Shown one piece after another: positions 35,043 through 44,532 of a stretch of 49,084 nucleotides of DNA. This stretch comes from Flavobacterium haoranii (GTDB lineage Bacteria; Bacteroidota; Bacteroidia; Flavobacteriales; Flavobacteriaceae): positions 1 through 49,084 of the forward strand of contig QKBC01000022.1 in assembly GCA_003246205.1 (NCBI GenBank), written 5' to 3'. Positions within the stretch are counted from its first letter, which is position 1. Each line of letters begins with the position of its first letter. Below the pieces are notes generated by a model. The model did no database searches. It worked only from the letters and a program-made list of their open reading frames with translations, and was not told the origin of the DNA. Both the position numbers and the translations under genes were made by a program.

Positions 35043-36413
35043 TTATTCTACCACTAATTTTTGGCTAGCCGTTTTTCCTTCTATTGTAATTTTTACAATA
35101 TAGATTCCGGAAGCTAAGTTAGCCACATTTACATAATTGTTTTCCGTTGTGGTGTTGATGATTTGTTTACCCAACATATCATATATTGAGACTTGCTTGA
35201 TAGAGTCGGAAGTAGAATTAAAAAATAATATATTCCCTGAAATAGGATTGGGATATATTTCTAATTGTAAATCTGAAACAGTAGTTTCAGGAACTGGCTC
35301 AATCATGTGTAATTTTTTCTGTTGTATTTTATATTCATTCTGAATGTCAATATAATTACAATCGCCAATTTTAGCTATAAATTCACTTCCGGGTGCAGCT
35401 CCAAAACCGGGAGTTAATAAAACTTCATTTGGAGATAAAAAAGTGACACTAATTTCGTCTCCAATTATTGAAGTTGAAGAGAGACTGCCACTAGCTTTTC
35501 TCCAATGCATCAAATATTGATGTTTATTGACAAAATTTTCGGTAATAGTTGAACTGGTCGGACATAAATGCTTAATGATAGTTTCTCGTAATAAATCTTG
35601 GCATGTCGGGCAAAAAGATTGTGTTACGGTTCTCATTTTACAATCGTTTTTAGGCCTATACCAACCAGTATTCACATAATTTGCACTTTCATACAATCCA
35701 GTTACTGTATAAGAGCATGATGAGCCATAGGAACAGGTAGGAATTGGAGTTGACGGGTCAATAAGATATTTCCAGGGAATGTCTTCTAATGTGGAGAAAT
35801 TGGTGATATTCCTGTTGTGGAAAAGAGGGAAATCATTTGGGTCGACACTAGCTGTAGTCGGGCCATATTCATCACCTAAAAGCCCAAAAGTGTGTCCGAA
35901 TTCATGTATGATCACATCATACATATAGGAACCATAACAATTTTCTGTCGCGAAGACATACTTGCCACCGCCGCCAGTATAGTAATCGTTGTTAAAAATA
36001 GCGATAAGATATGATTTATCGTCGTAACCCGGAATATAATTGGTGATTAAATTATCCATTCTGGTTTTAAATGTGTCATAATCTTCAGAGCCGCTAACAC
36101 TACCTCCGCTACATAGCGTAGGAGGATTAAATTGATTAAAAGCTCTTGGGAAACCATTTGTGGCAGCGATGTCCCTAACTAATATTATTCTGAAATTGGT
36201 TTGAAATTCATTAAAAGGAGTTGTAGACCAAAGTTTATTGAGGAATCCGGTAACAAATGAATTAAATTCACTCATGTGAGCATTATCATAGCCCTGAGAA
36301 ACAATATAGATGTTTATCTGAGAATCGCTCGTTTCATAATAGGTTTCCAGTGTAACCTGACTGCTGACTTTTGTTAGAAAAAACATAAGGAATATAAGCG
36401 CGATATTTTTCAT
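35043..36413 (-). CDS. secreted M64-type metallopeptidase with T9SS sorting domain
   Basis: 456 aa. Signal peptide (IALIFLMFFLTKVSS). The catalytic region has HEFGHTFGLLGDEY from residue 170, with zinc ligands in HExxH, as in the IgA-peptidase M64 family. Several Cys pairs (SCSYTVTG, FCPTCQDLL) suggest disulphides. The last 75 residues are a T9SS type A sorting domain (LEIYPNPISGN, YDMLGKQ, VANLASGIYIVKI). It should be exported by Sec, then carried across the outer membrane by type IX secretion. It follows the repeat/coiled-coil gene by 11 bp. Confidence 0.9.
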   Translation of the reverse strand: MKNIALIFLMFFLTKVSSQVTLETYYETSDSQINIYIVSQGYDNAHMSEFNSFVTGFLNKLWSTTPFNEFQTNFRIILVRDIAATNGFPRAFNQFNPPTLCSGGSVSGSEDYDTFKTRMDNLITNYIPGYDDKSYLIAIFNNDYYTGGGGKYVFATENCYGSYMYDVIIHEFGHTFGLLGDEYGPTTASVDPNDFPLFHNRNITNFSTLEDIPWKYLIDPSTPIPTCSYGSSCSYTVTGLYESANYVNTGWYRPKNDCKMRTVTQSFCPTCQDLLRETIIKHLCPTSSTITENFVNKHQYLMHWRKASGSLSSTSIIGDEISVTFLSPNEVLLTPGFGAAPGSEFIAKIGDCNYIDIQNEYKIQQKKLHMIEPVPETTVSDLQLEIYPNPISGNILFFNSTSDSIKQVSIYDMLGKQIINTTTENNYVNVANLASGIYIVKITIEGKTASQKLVVE

Positions 36414-36424
36414 ATTCTTAGGCT

Positions 36425-37297
36425 TTATTCGTTGGAATCTTGTACTTTCTGTAATAAGGACTGAACGAGGTTTTTTAATTCTTTAATTTCCTTTTCTTGC
36501 TCTTCATTAACTTTTTTTTGATCGATGAGATACAAAGTAAGCTCTTCAATTTTTTCTTGTTGGATTTTAGTCATTTCGCCTAATTCAATACCATTTGTTT
36601 CTATCTCTTCGGCGCTGGGAACATTTATTAAATGACCCTTTTCCTTAATGTACTTTTCTACTTCCTCTAAAGAGGGTAATTTATAATCTTTTTTAAAGAC
36701 ATAATCAGCCCAAGTGCTTTGTAATGTAACCCTGACTTCCTCTGTGAGGATGCCTCCATTTACAAAAAGATTATAAGTAGAAACATCTGCTGTTCCTGCC
36801 GTTGTAGGGTAATTACCAAAACCAAAACCAATACTGACTTTGGCATTTAATTTAAGTTGGTCTTGCGCAAAATCTCCCCAAATAAGTTTTTTTTCTTCAT
36901 TGTTTGCAATTATTAATTTGTCATTTCCAGTTTCAGTAAATCCAGAATTATTACCTATAAAAACATTTCTTGATGTATTTTCACCTCCTTCTGGTGCACT
37001 ATTGTATCCAATAAAAACATTTGAATCTCCAAATGTTGAACCTGCATATGCGCCAATAATAGTATTAAAGTCTCCAGTGGAACCTGTACCATTACTATGT
37101 CCTATAAAAGTGTTTGCTTGTCCAGTTGCTGAATTCCCTGCATTATAACCATAATATGTATTTGCTCCTCCACTAGATGTTGTACCAGCTTGAAAACCAC
37201 CACTTGTTGCTAATGCATCAGATTGTACATTTTGAGCATTTGTTATCATGGTTATTAATAACGCAAAAAAACTTGTGAAATAAAATATTGTTTTCAT
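36425..37297 (-). CDS. secreted head-repeat/coiled-coil protein (tail-fibre-like)
   Basis: 290 aa. Signal peptide (FYFTSFFALLITMITNA). Residues 35-130 contain repeats of the type YNAGNSATGQANTFIGH, SNGTGSTGDFNTIIGA and GDSNVFIGYNS, resembling trimeric adhesin head or phage tail-fibre repeats. Then come a beta-rich part (DKLIIANNEEKKLIWGDF), EEVRVTLQSTWADYVFKKDY and a C-terminal coiled coil (EEQEKEIKELKNLVQSLLQK). No T9SS domain, unlike its neighbours. It is probably co-transcribed with the M64 gene. A structural or surface role is inferred. Confidence 0.75.
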   Translation of the reverse strand: MKTIFYFTSFFALLITMITNAQNVQSDALATSGGFQAGTTSSGGANTYYGYNAGNSATGQANTFIGHSNGTGSTGDFNTIIGAYAGSTFGDSNVFIGYNSAPEGGENTSRNVFIGNNSGFTETGNDKLIIANNEEKKLIWGDFAQDQLKLNAKVSIGFGFGNYPTTAGTADVSTYNLFVNGGILTEEVRVTLQSTWADYVFKKDYKLPSLEEVEKYIKEKGHLINVPSAEEIETNGIELGEMTKIQQEKIEELTLYLIDQKKVNEEQEKEIKELKNLVQSLLQKVQDSNE

Positions 37298-37330
37298 AAA
37301 AGTGAATTTTAGTTATTTTAAATATAATAA

Positions 37331-37359
37331 AAAAGCCGTTAACATTGTTAACGGCTTTT
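37331..37359 (-). terminator. terminator after the 37384-39087 gene
   Basis: A perfect 13-bp stem AAAAGCCGTTAAC / GTTAACGGCTTTT with a 3-base loop, 25 bp after the stop. T-tracts exist on both strands. Confidence 0.85.
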
Positions 37360-37383
37360 CTTTATTTTGTGATATTTAAGAGA

Positions 37384-39087
37384 TTATCTTACAATCAATT
37401 TTCTAGTGGCAGTTTTTCCTTCTTCAGTGATTTTTACAATATAAACTCCTGAATTTAGGTTAGCAACGTTCAATGAGTTGTTAGCAACTGTAGTGTTGAT
37501 CACTTGTTTCCCTAATACGTCATACACTTGAACTTGTTTTACAGCGTTAGCAGTAGTGTTGATGTACAGTGTATTTCCTGAAACAGGGTTAGGATACATT
37601 GTTAAGCCATCAACAGTATTAAAAGATTTAGTGCTTAAGAAAGTTGTTGTAGCTGAAATATTCAATTCGTCAAAAATGATTGTAGGTGTGTTATTGTTGT
37701 CTTGTCTTAGTAAGAAACCACCAAACTCAGAAATTGGAGTTGAAGTAAGATCAAGACTAATGGTTGGAGTGTCAGCAGGAGTAAATGTCGCTATGTTTGG
37801 ATTTATCCAGCCTTTTAATGCAAAAGTATCAAAATCATAAGCAACAATTACATAAACAATATCACCAACATTGTATAATGTAGCATCATAATTTGAAGTA
37901 GTAGATGTAGTATCAAGACCTAATTGATATTGTGTTCCATTTCTTTTAAAGAAAACCCTTGCTTTATAACTATTAGACGCAGTTCCTGTTAAAACAGCAA
38001 AATAAGTTGAGTTGCCATCAGTAACTGTGTTTAAGTCGGTAACACTCACCATGAATCCAGCATAAATAGTTCCTGTAGTGGTGGTTGTAAAAGGAGAGAA
38101 ACAGTCTATACCAGATCCTACAAAAGTTACTGAATTTCCGGCATTTGATAATGTACTATATGATAAACTTCCAGAAGCTACTGTAATATCATCACCGGAG
38201 TTTACATTCGTCCACATTTGCTCTAAACCTAAAGAATTTAAAACGGTATAGTCAAATGGTTCATAATAAGGTAATGTGTTAATTGGTTTACATTCAGGGC
38301 TATTACCTGTAATGTCTAAATTACAAGTTCCTCCTGTAATGTTAATTGCATAATTTGAACCTTCCGTGAAAGTTACAATAATATCACCAGCAGCTATAGA
38401 ACTTGGATTATCGCCAGAAACTGTTCCTGAAGTAGTAATTACGTAAGTAGCTGTTGAACCTCCAGTAAATGGAATAGTTACACTATAGTCGTCTAATGCT
38501 AAAGTAGAAGAATTACAATTTGCTACAGGAGAACCTAAAGACAAAGAACATGTTGATGAAACGTTAGATAATTTAATATCGTCAATTCTAATTTGATCTG
38601 ATGCACTAGTGTTATTTGTAAACCTAAGTGATAAAGTAGTTGATGAAGGAATTTGTCCGCCTCCAACAGTCACCAAAGTCCAGGCTGTTGTTGTGTTTGC
38701 AGTATAAGTAATTCCATTCCATGTAGAACCATCTGTACTATACTCTAGAACAACTTGATTAGTGGTAGGGCTAGTAAGAAGACCAAAGGATAATTCTAAA
38801 TCAGCAGTTAAATATGAAGAAGTATTTAAACCGTCTATTTGAAAATATTCTCCAGAGGCATTCAAAAACACATTGCCACCAGCAGAAGCTCCTGTGTAAC
38901 CATTTGAAGCACTTGAGGTTCTAACGTCACCAATACCAGAGTAGGTAATTGGAGAAGAATTTTCCCAACCAGTATAAGAAGTTAATGCGGTAGTTCCGCT
39001 TGGTGTTCCCATATTTTCAGAATAAAAAGTTTGAGAAAAGCCTAAAATACTAGTTAGAGTAAATAATAAAAAGTAAAGTTTTTTCAT
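37384..39087 (-). CDS. large secreted protein with T9SS sorting domain
   Basis: 567 aa. Signal peptide (LYFLLFTLTSILGFS). The body is Ser/Thr/Asn-rich beta-sandwich material: YFQIDGLNTSSYLTADLELS, YSTDGSTWNGITYT and IRIDDIKLSNV look like a jelly-roll domain of the secreted-anchor or lectin type; a second domain spans about 270-480 (PYYEPFDYTVLNSLGLEQMW). The end is a T9SS type A sorting domain (LTMYPNPVSGNTLYINT, VYDVLGKQVINT, VANLNSGVYIVKITEEG). No catalytic residues seen. Surface attachment or secretion is certain only as far as the signal and sorting domain go. Confidence 0.85.
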   Translation of the reverse strand: MKKLYFLLFTLTSILGFSQTFYSENMGTPSGTTALTSYTGWENSSPITYSGIGDVRTSSASNGYTGASAGGNVFLNASGEYFQIDGLNTSSYLTADLELSFGLLTSPTTNQVVLEYSTDGSTWNGITYTANTTTAWTLVTVGGGQIPSSTTLSLRFTNNTSASDQIRIDDIKLSNVSSTCSLSLGSPVANCNSSTLALDDYSVTIPFTGGSTATYVITTSGTVSGDNPSSIAAGDIIVTFTEGSNYAINITGGTCNLDITGNSPECKPINTLPYYEPFDYTVLNSLGLEQMWTNVNSGDDITVASGSLSYSTLSNAGNSVTFVGSGIDCFSPFTTTTTGTIYAGFMVSVTDLNTVTDGNSTYFAVLTGTASNSYKARVFFKRNGTQYQLGLDTTSTTSNYDATLYNVGDIVYVIVAYDFDTFALKGWINPNIATFTPADTPTISLDLTSTPISEFGGFLLRQDNNNTPTIIFDELNISATTTFLSTKSFNTVDGLTMYPNPVSGNTLYINTTANAVKQVQVYDVLGKQVINTTVANNSLNVANLNSGVYIVKITEEGKTATRKLIVR

Positions 39088-39190
39088 TTTATAAGAATTT
39101 AATTCGATACAAAGATATTAACAAATGGAAGTAGTTAACAACTACGCAATGTAAAAAAATAGTTAATAATATTACAGGTTATAAACTGAA

Positions 39191-39541
39191 TTAGTTAATA
39201 ATCAATTTTCTAGTGGCAGAAGAATCACCTTCTTTTACTTTTATGATATAAACACCAGGTGCTAAGCTACTCACATTAACTTCTTTAGAAGTTAAAACAA
39301 TATCTAGCACTTTTTTGCCTAAAACATTAAAAATTTCGATTCTTTTTTCGGCAGAAGATTTAGAAGTAATGTAAATCTTTCCGGTATTGGTGGGGTTAGG
39401 GTATATAGAAAGCCCATCAATAGCAGGCTGTTCTTGTTTTGTGCCATTGTCAGCATAACTTTTACTCTCCTGAGCTTGAGAGCTTAGAGAAAAGAAAAGC
39501 ATGAAAAGGATAAGATAGAAGTACTTTTTTGTCATTGGCAT
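39191..39541 (-). CDS. miniature T9SS type A sorting-domain protein
   Basis: About 116 aa. ATG 39541 (or 39535) is chosen because it starts a proper signal peptide (KKYFYLILFMLFFSLSSQA); the longer reading is less likely. After only about 20 linker residues (SYADNGTKQEQPAIDG) the protein is entirely a T9SS type A sorting domain (LSIYPNPTNTGKIYI, IFNVLGKKVLDI, SLAPGVYIIKVKEG, ATRKLIIN). There is no real cargo. It may be a decoy, a chaperone-like T9SS client or a relic of a degraded substrate. It lies among T9SS substrates and a TonB-dependent receptor. Confidence 0.8.
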   Translation of the reverse strand: MPMTKKYFYLILFMLFFSLSSQAQESKSYADNGTKQEQPAIDGLSIYPNPTNTGKIYITSKSSAEKRIEIFNVLGKKVLDIVLTSKEVNVSSLAPGVYIIKVKEGDSSATRKLIIN

Positions 39542-39593
39542 AAAATTACGGTATAAAGTTACGAAAAATAATTTTACAAAATACATGCCAAAA

Positions 39594-39621
39594 AAAAATC
39601 CCTCAAATTTGAGGGATTTTT
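39594..39621 (-). terminator. terminator of the receptor/lipoprotein operon
   Basis: A 28-bp perfect palindrome AAAAATCCCTCAAA / TTTGAGGGATTTTT, 24 bp after the beta-helix lipoprotein stop. The T-tract lies on the minus strand. Confidence 0.88.
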
Positions 39622-39645
39622 AACTTTTTATTTATAAAATAAATA

Positions 39646-40854
39646 TTAGAATGAATATCCTGTCCAAGAGAAAACAGAAGTATCAGCACCACCAGTAGTA
39701 CCAGTAGTTACATTGATAGTAGCACCTTGTACAGCAGGAATATCTGTAGAAGTTTCTGTAGCGTCATATTTAATATCGCCAAGGTCTAAACTTGCACCAG
39801 TTCCATAACCTGATATTGAAACTAAATTGTCAGCTGCATAACCAGCACCGTCAGTTAAGTCAATAAAATCTCCAGGAGCAACTGCATTACTACCCAAAGA
39901 GAATAAAGCGTTAGTGATTGTAACACCACTTCCTCTTCTGATTTTAACAACATCACTTAATTCTACTACTGAGTTAGAAACGATAGTTACATTAGAAAGA
40001 GTAGGGTTTGATTGACCTGATTGATTTGGAGATAAACCATCTAAGTTACCATCTGCTTCAATACCTCTTGGGTCAGAAGTAACATCATTGAAACCAAATT
40101 CTCTGATTGCATAAGCATTGTCTATTGAACCTTGGTAACCTTGAGTCCAGTCAATCATATCGTCTTTTGCGTTTACTACCAATAGGTTAGTTATGTCAAC
40201 TGTTCCTCCGAAGAATTCAATTGCATCATCATCACCATACATAGAAGCAATGTTGTCTACAGTTGTACCGTTACCTACACCATAGAAAGTAAATCCGTTA
40301 AATTCTTTATCTCCGTTGATACGAGCACCAGTATACTGAACAGTTACATATTTTAAAGTACCTGAATTATCACTTGCATCATTACCACCGTAGATGAAAT
40401 CAACAACTTCTGTTACAGCAGTACCACCACCACTGATTGGGGCTTTACCCATGATTAAAAGTCCTCCCCAGTCACCAGATCTTGGGTTACCAGAGTCAGA
40501 AGTAAGTAAGATTGGATTAGCAGCAGTTCCTTCAGCATCAATCATAGCTCCTTGCTCAACAGCTACATAAACATCTGTTCCACCTGGTCTTGCTTTGATT
40601 GTTACTCCAGGCTCAATAGTTAAAGTGTATCCGTTTTTAACAACTAAAGCACCGTCTAAAATATATTCTCCGGCAGCTAAAGTAATGTTACCTTCAATGT
40701 CTCCTTTTAAGCTAGAAGCATTATAATCAGGGTCTGTTAATGATGTGATCTTTCCGTCTAAATCGGTTGTAGGAGTTGAAGAGTCATCATTGCTACAAGC
40801 AGCTAATGAAGCTGTAATTAATGCTAACCAAAGTGTTTTTTTGATTGTGTTCAT
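39646..40854 (-). CDS. beta-helix lipoprotein paired with TonB-dependent receptor
   Basis: 402 aa. Lipobox LITASLAAC, C20, so an outer-membrane or surface lipoprotein. Strongly repetitive, Gly/Asp/Asn-rich turns (DGALVVKNGYTLTIEPGVTI, TFYGVGNGTTVDNIASMYGD, ADGNLDGLSPNQSGQSNP) point to a right-handed beta-helix fold. It follows the receptor gene by 46 bp and ends in a strong terminator, so the two form a receptor/lipoprotein unit. Such proteins are sometimes mislabelled multidrug transporters, but there are no membrane helices. The substrate is unknown. Confidence 0.82.
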   Translation of the reverse strand: MNTIKKTLWLALITASLAACSNDDSSTPTTDLDGKITSLTDPDYNASSLKGDIEGNITLAAGEYILDGALVVKNGYTLTIEPGVTIKARPGGTDVYVAVEQGAMIDAEGTAANPILLTSDSGNPRSGDWGGLLIMGKAPISGGGTAVTEVVDFIYGGNDASDNSGTLKYVTVQYTGARINGDKEFNGFTFYGVGNGTTVDNIASMYGDDDAIEFFGGTVDITNLLVVNAKDDMIDWTQGYQGSIDNAYAIREFGFNDVTSDPRGIEADGNLDGLSPNQSGQSNPTLSNVTIVSNSVVELSDVVKIRRGSGVTITNALFSLGSNAVAPGDFIDLTDGAGYAADNLVSISGYGTGASLDLGDIKYDATETSTDIPAVQGATINVTTGTTGGADTSVFSWTGYSF

Positions 40855-40900
40855 AATTTAAAATTTAATAGTTAGATAATAGATAATTTGTTTTTATGTT

Positions 40901-43666
40901 TTATAAATTCCAATTCAAACCAAAAGTTACAAATAGTCCTTTTCTGTAGCTTTGAACCAACGATTCTGTTGTTGTAGTACCGTCTGTGGTTTCTTGGGTA
41001 AATCTGAATCTAGGGTTTAAAATATTTTTCACGCCTAAATTCATAGTAAGTTTTTTATCTTTTAATGTAAATTTGTTGATAAAGTCAAGGGTTGGAACTG
41101 TTTTTTCAATAACGTTTTGATTATCAGAAGTCCCAATGGAGTAGACTTTATCATAAAAATAGTTGAATACTAAAGTTGAGGTTAAGTCATTTTCATCTGT
41201 TTTGAAATTATAACTTAGGTCAGAATTAATTAACAAAGGAGTAGCACCTTCTAATTTACTTGTTTCATTTGTAAAATAAACGGTTAAATTGTCAGAGTCA
41301 ACATCTTCTAATTTTTGTTCAGAATATAAGTAAGAAGCATTTAAACCAAATGATAAGTTATTGTTTCTGGCTTCGCTTTCTGTTTTAATGATATTTTTAC
41401 GTAGTTCTAATTCAACTCCGGTAGCAAATGCAGTTCCTGTGTTTACAAAAGAAAATTCGTTAGCTGCTGAAGCTACTCTAATTCTATTGATTGGATCTTG
41501 AATGTTTTTGTAGAAACCTCCAATTGAGAAGATTTCACCACTTGCCATGTACCAATCATATTTTAAGTCGAAATTGATATTGGTTGATGGAATTAAATAA
41601 GGATTACCAAATTCATTAAATGTAACATCTTCATATAAGAAAGGAGCATTTTCTTTAAACTGAGGCATAGTATATGTTTGGCTGGCAGCAAAACGGATAG
41701 CATTTTTCTCGTTTAAAGAATATTTTGCATTTAAACTTGGTAATATGTATGTTTTATTGATTTTTGCTGGATCAACAGTTAAATCATTGACACTACTTGA
41801 AATATTAGTGTCCCAGTCGATTTTTTGTTGAATTGACTCAAAACGAGCACCAGCTTGAACTGTTAACTTTTCGTTGAAAGGATATAAAATTTGAGCGTAA
41901 CCAGCATAATTATCTCTTTTTGCAGTATAAGTGTATGGCACAAAAGCATTACTTCCATAGCCTCTACCAGTTCTTAAATCGTAACTTCCATTGTCTAAGT
42001 TTTCTTGACTAAAAGTGGCATCAGGATTATTAATGTCCACAATATTGTTGTCAGTGAAAAAGTTGTAATTGAACTGAATTGCACTAAAATCTCTTTTTGT
42101 TTTTCTGATGTTACCTCCAAAGGTTAAAACTTTCTTTAAATCACTATCAGGGTTAAAAGTGTATTTAGCTTCTGCCTTACCTATATAGTCATCCTCATCA
42201 AGAGTTGCAAAGTAACGATGGTTTAATACTGCTGAATTAGTAGCAACAACATATTGACCATTAGCATACTTATAAGAGTTTGTTTTGCGATCTGGCTCAG
42301 AACCTCTTACCATGTTGTAAGCAGCACTTGTATTTAAACTGAATTTTTTTGAGAATTCGTAATCGAAGATGACTTGATTGACGAATAAATTATTGTTGTT
42401 TGCTTGTTGCCTTCTAATGAATGAATTATTTGCATCACTATCATTACTGTCATATACGCTTCTTGAAAAACCAACATAATCACCAACAAATTGTTTGTTG
42501 TCATGGATATACATAGAGTTTATCGCTATGCTTCTACCAGAACCGAATCTATATTTAATATTTCCTAAAGCTGTTTGAGTAGCAGAATAGTCAGTTCTTT
42601 TAAAAGCTAAATCTTGAATAGAACCACCAGTTGCGTTTACAGAACCTGTTTTTCCTGATCTATAAGAGAAATCGCTTGTGGATAAAACAACTGCAAATAA
42701 GGATAAGCTCTTGGTATCTGAAAAATGAATTTTTCCGCCGCCACTTAAAGAAAAGTTGGTATTAACAACATTGTTTTTTTCTAGAGGTTTGAACTTAGTA
42801 TCAAATGCGTTTGAATTTAAAGAGGTAATAGGTGCATCAGTCCCATTTTTTAAGAAACCAAAATAATTAAATCCGTCAGCAACTAAAAGTTGATTGTTAA
42901 GAGCATTGGTGTTAAAACCGGTTCCGGCAGAAATGCCGAAAGCTTTGCTTTTTTCTAACTCTTTTGATGCAATATCAATATTAGCTCCGGCAACATCTCC
43001 GTTTAAATCTGCACTGAAAGTTTTATTTACATTAATATTTTTAATAATATCTGTGGTGAAAAAACTTAAAGCAATGTTTTTATATCTTGGATCTTCAGAA
43101 GGTAATGGTAAACCATTTAAAGAGGTAGAGTTATAGCGGTCGCCTAATCCTCTGACGAATACATTTTTTACCCCTTCTTGTTTAGAAACTCCGGTTGTTT
43201 TGGTAACAGCAGCTGTTGCATTACTAACCCCTTTTCTGGAAAGCTCTTCAGCACCAATTGCCTGCTTCATATCAATAGCTTTTTGTTGTTCTAGTAGGAG
43301 GGTAGTCTCTTTTTCTTTGCTTACTGTAGTTTGTACAACAATATCTTTAAGTTGTACGCCGCTTGCGGCAAGGCTTTCATTTATAATTTTATTTTCTCCG
43401 GCTTTTAAAGTAAAAGGAATTTCTTTATTTTCGTAACCCACGTAACCGATAATTAAAGTATAGTTGCCTGGCTCTAAATTGTTAATAATGTATTTTCCGT
43501 TTTCATCAGTTGATGCTCCTTTACTTGTTCCTTTAATAGAGATGTTCGCAAAAGGTAACGGTTCGTCATTGTATTCTTTGTCTAAAATAGTTCCTGAAAC
43601 TGTTCCGGTTTGCGAAAAACCCAGTAGGGAAAACAAAGACAGTAATAATATTAATTTAAATTTCAT
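40901..43666 (-). CDS. TonB-dependent receptor with carboxypeptidase-like N-terminal domain
   Basis: 921 aa. Signal peptide (LILLLSLFSLLGFS); then a carboxypeptidase-like regulatory domain, about 20-105 (GTVSGTILDKEYNDEPLPFA, YIINNLEPGNYTLIIGYVGY); the plug domain (GVSNATAAVTKTTGVSKQEG, NVFVRGLGDRYNSTSLNGLP); and a 22-strand barrel with a final aromatic (GLFVTFGLNWNL). It carries a substrate across the outer membrane using TonB energy. It is not a SusC, since SusD is missing. The divergent two-component system may control it. Confidence 0.93.
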   Translation of the reverse strand: MKFKLILLLSLFSLLGFSQTGTVSGTILDKEYNDEPLPFANISIKGTSKGASTDENGKYIINNLEPGNYTLIIGYVGYENKEIPFTLKAGENKIINESLAASGVQLKDIVVQTTVSKEKETTLLLEQQKAIDMKQAIGAEELSRKGVSNATAAVTKTTGVSKQEGVKNVFVRGLGDRYNSTSLNGLPLPSEDPRYKNIALSFFTTDIIKNINVNKTFSADLNGDVAGANIDIASKELEKSKAFGISAGTGFNTNALNNQLLVADGFNYFGFLKNGTDAPITSLNSNAFDTKFKPLEKNNVVNTNFSLSGGGKIHFSDTKSLSLFAVVLSTSDFSYRSGKTGSVNATGGSIQDLAFKRTDYSATQTALGNIKYRFGSGRSIAINSMYIHDNKQFVGDYVGFSRSVYDSNDSDANNSFIRRQQANNNNLFVNQVIFDYEFSKKFSLNTSAAYNMVRGSEPDRKTNSYKYANGQYVVATNSAVLNHRYFATLDEDDYIGKAEAKYTFNPDSDLKKVLTFGGNIRKTKRDFSAIQFNYNFFTDNNIVDINNPDATFSQENLDNGSYDLRTGRGYGSNAFVPYTYTAKRDNYAGYAQILYPFNEKLTVQAGARFESIQQKIDWDTNISSSVNDLTVDPAKINKTYILPSLNAKYSLNEKNAIRFAASQTYTMPQFKENAPFLYEDVTFNEFGNPYLIPSTNINFDLKYDWYMASGEIFSIGGFYKNIQDPINRIRVASAANEFSFVNTGTAFATGVELELRKNIIKTESEARNNNLSFGLNASYLYSEQKLEDVDSDNLTVYFTNETSKLEGATPLLINSDLSYNFKTDENDLTSTLVFNYFYDKVYSIGTSDNQNVIEKTVPTLDFINKFTLKDKKLTMNLGVKNILNPRFRFTQETTDGTTTTESLVQSYRKGLFVTFGLNWNL

Positions 43667-43833
43667 TTGTTGTGTTATTATTTTGGGGCAAAGGAAAGGC
43701 GATTAGATTATCGAAATGTTAATCACTTGTTATAAAATAGTGTTTAAGGTGTTAGTAAAATGTAAAGTGATTAAATAATTGTTAAGTCAATTAAACTTTT
43801 TATATTATCTTTACCTTTACAAGCAGTAACATT
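43667..43833. promoter_or_regulatory. divergent control region of receptor and two-component genes
   Basis: 167 bp with no ORF. It holds an 8-bp inverted repeat TTAATCAC (43719-43726) / GTGATTAA (43767-43774), 40 bp apart, and several GTTA/AAAATG-like stretches between. It would be the natural place for the response regulator to bind. This is a suggestion only. Confidence 0.4.
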
Positions 43834-44532
43834 ATGTATTCTCAAGAAATGAAGAAAAAAGACATCAAGATTTTACTGGTAGATGACGAACCGGATATTC
43901 TCGAAATTGTGGGGTATAATTTAACCCAGGAAGGATATCAAATAGTTACAGCTTCAAACGGTAAAGAAGCTATAGCCGTAGCGAGAAAAGAACTTCCTCA
44001 TTTGATTATTATGGATGTTATGATGCCGGAAATGGACGGTATCGAAGCTTGTGAGAACATCAGAAAATTCCCGGAATTACAAAATACCATCATTGCATTT
44101 TTAACAGCTCGTTCTGAAGATTATTCTCAGGTAGCAGGGTTTGATGCAGGAGCAGATGACTATATTGCTAAGCCAATTAAGCCAAAAGTTCTTATTAGTA
44201 AAGTTAAGGCATTGTTAAGAAGGCTTAAGAACGAAGATCAGGCAAGTGATATAATTAAGGTTGGAGATATAGAAATTAACAGGGAAGAATATAAGATCAT
44301 TCGTCAAGACGAAGAAATTGTTTTACCACGAAAAGAATTTGAATTGTTCTATTTATTAGCAACTAAACCAGGTAAAGTCTTTACTCGTGAAGAAATTTTG
44401 GATAAAGTTTGGGGTAATGAAGTAGTTGTTGGTGGTAGAACTATTGATGTTCATATCAGAAAACTAAGAGAAAAAATAGGGGACGACTTCTTTAAAACTA
44501 TAAAAGGAGTGGGGTATAAAATTGAATTTTAA
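43834..44532 (+). CDS. PhoB/OmpR-family response regulator
   Basis: 232 aa. Receiver domain with acidic pair (LLVDDEPDILEIV) and phosphoacceptor D61 in LIIMDVMMPEMDG, the T/S in AFLTARSED and K in DDYIAKPIKP. The C-terminal winged HTH is typical of OmpR/PhoB (LPRKEFELFYLLATKPGKVF, TREEILDKVWG, TIDVHIRKLREKIG). Start ATG 43834 or 43849 are both possible. It overlaps the kinase gene by 1 bp (TAATG). The pair resembles PhoB/PhoR, but phosphate sensing is not proven. Confidence 0.93.
   Translation: MYSQEMKKKDIKILLVDDEPDILEIVGYNLTQEGYQIVTASNGKEAIAVARKELPHLIIMDVMMPEMDGIEACENIRKFPELQNTIIAFLTARSEDYSQVAGFDAGADDYIAKPIKPKVLISKVKALLRRLKNEDQASDIIKVGDIEINREEYKIIRQDEEIVLPRKEFELFYLLATKPGKVFTREEILDKVWGNEVVVGGRTIDVHIRKLREKIGDDFFKTIKGVGYKIEF

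Noticed and set aside
36840..37148. Plus-strand frame opposite the head-repeat protein
   Set aside because: It is antisense to a repetitive coding region, which tends to give long shadow frames.
35043..37297. Head-repeat protein as a phage tail gene
   Set aside because: There are no other phage genes nearby; a signal peptide and an adjacent T9SS peptidase indicate a cell-surface protein.
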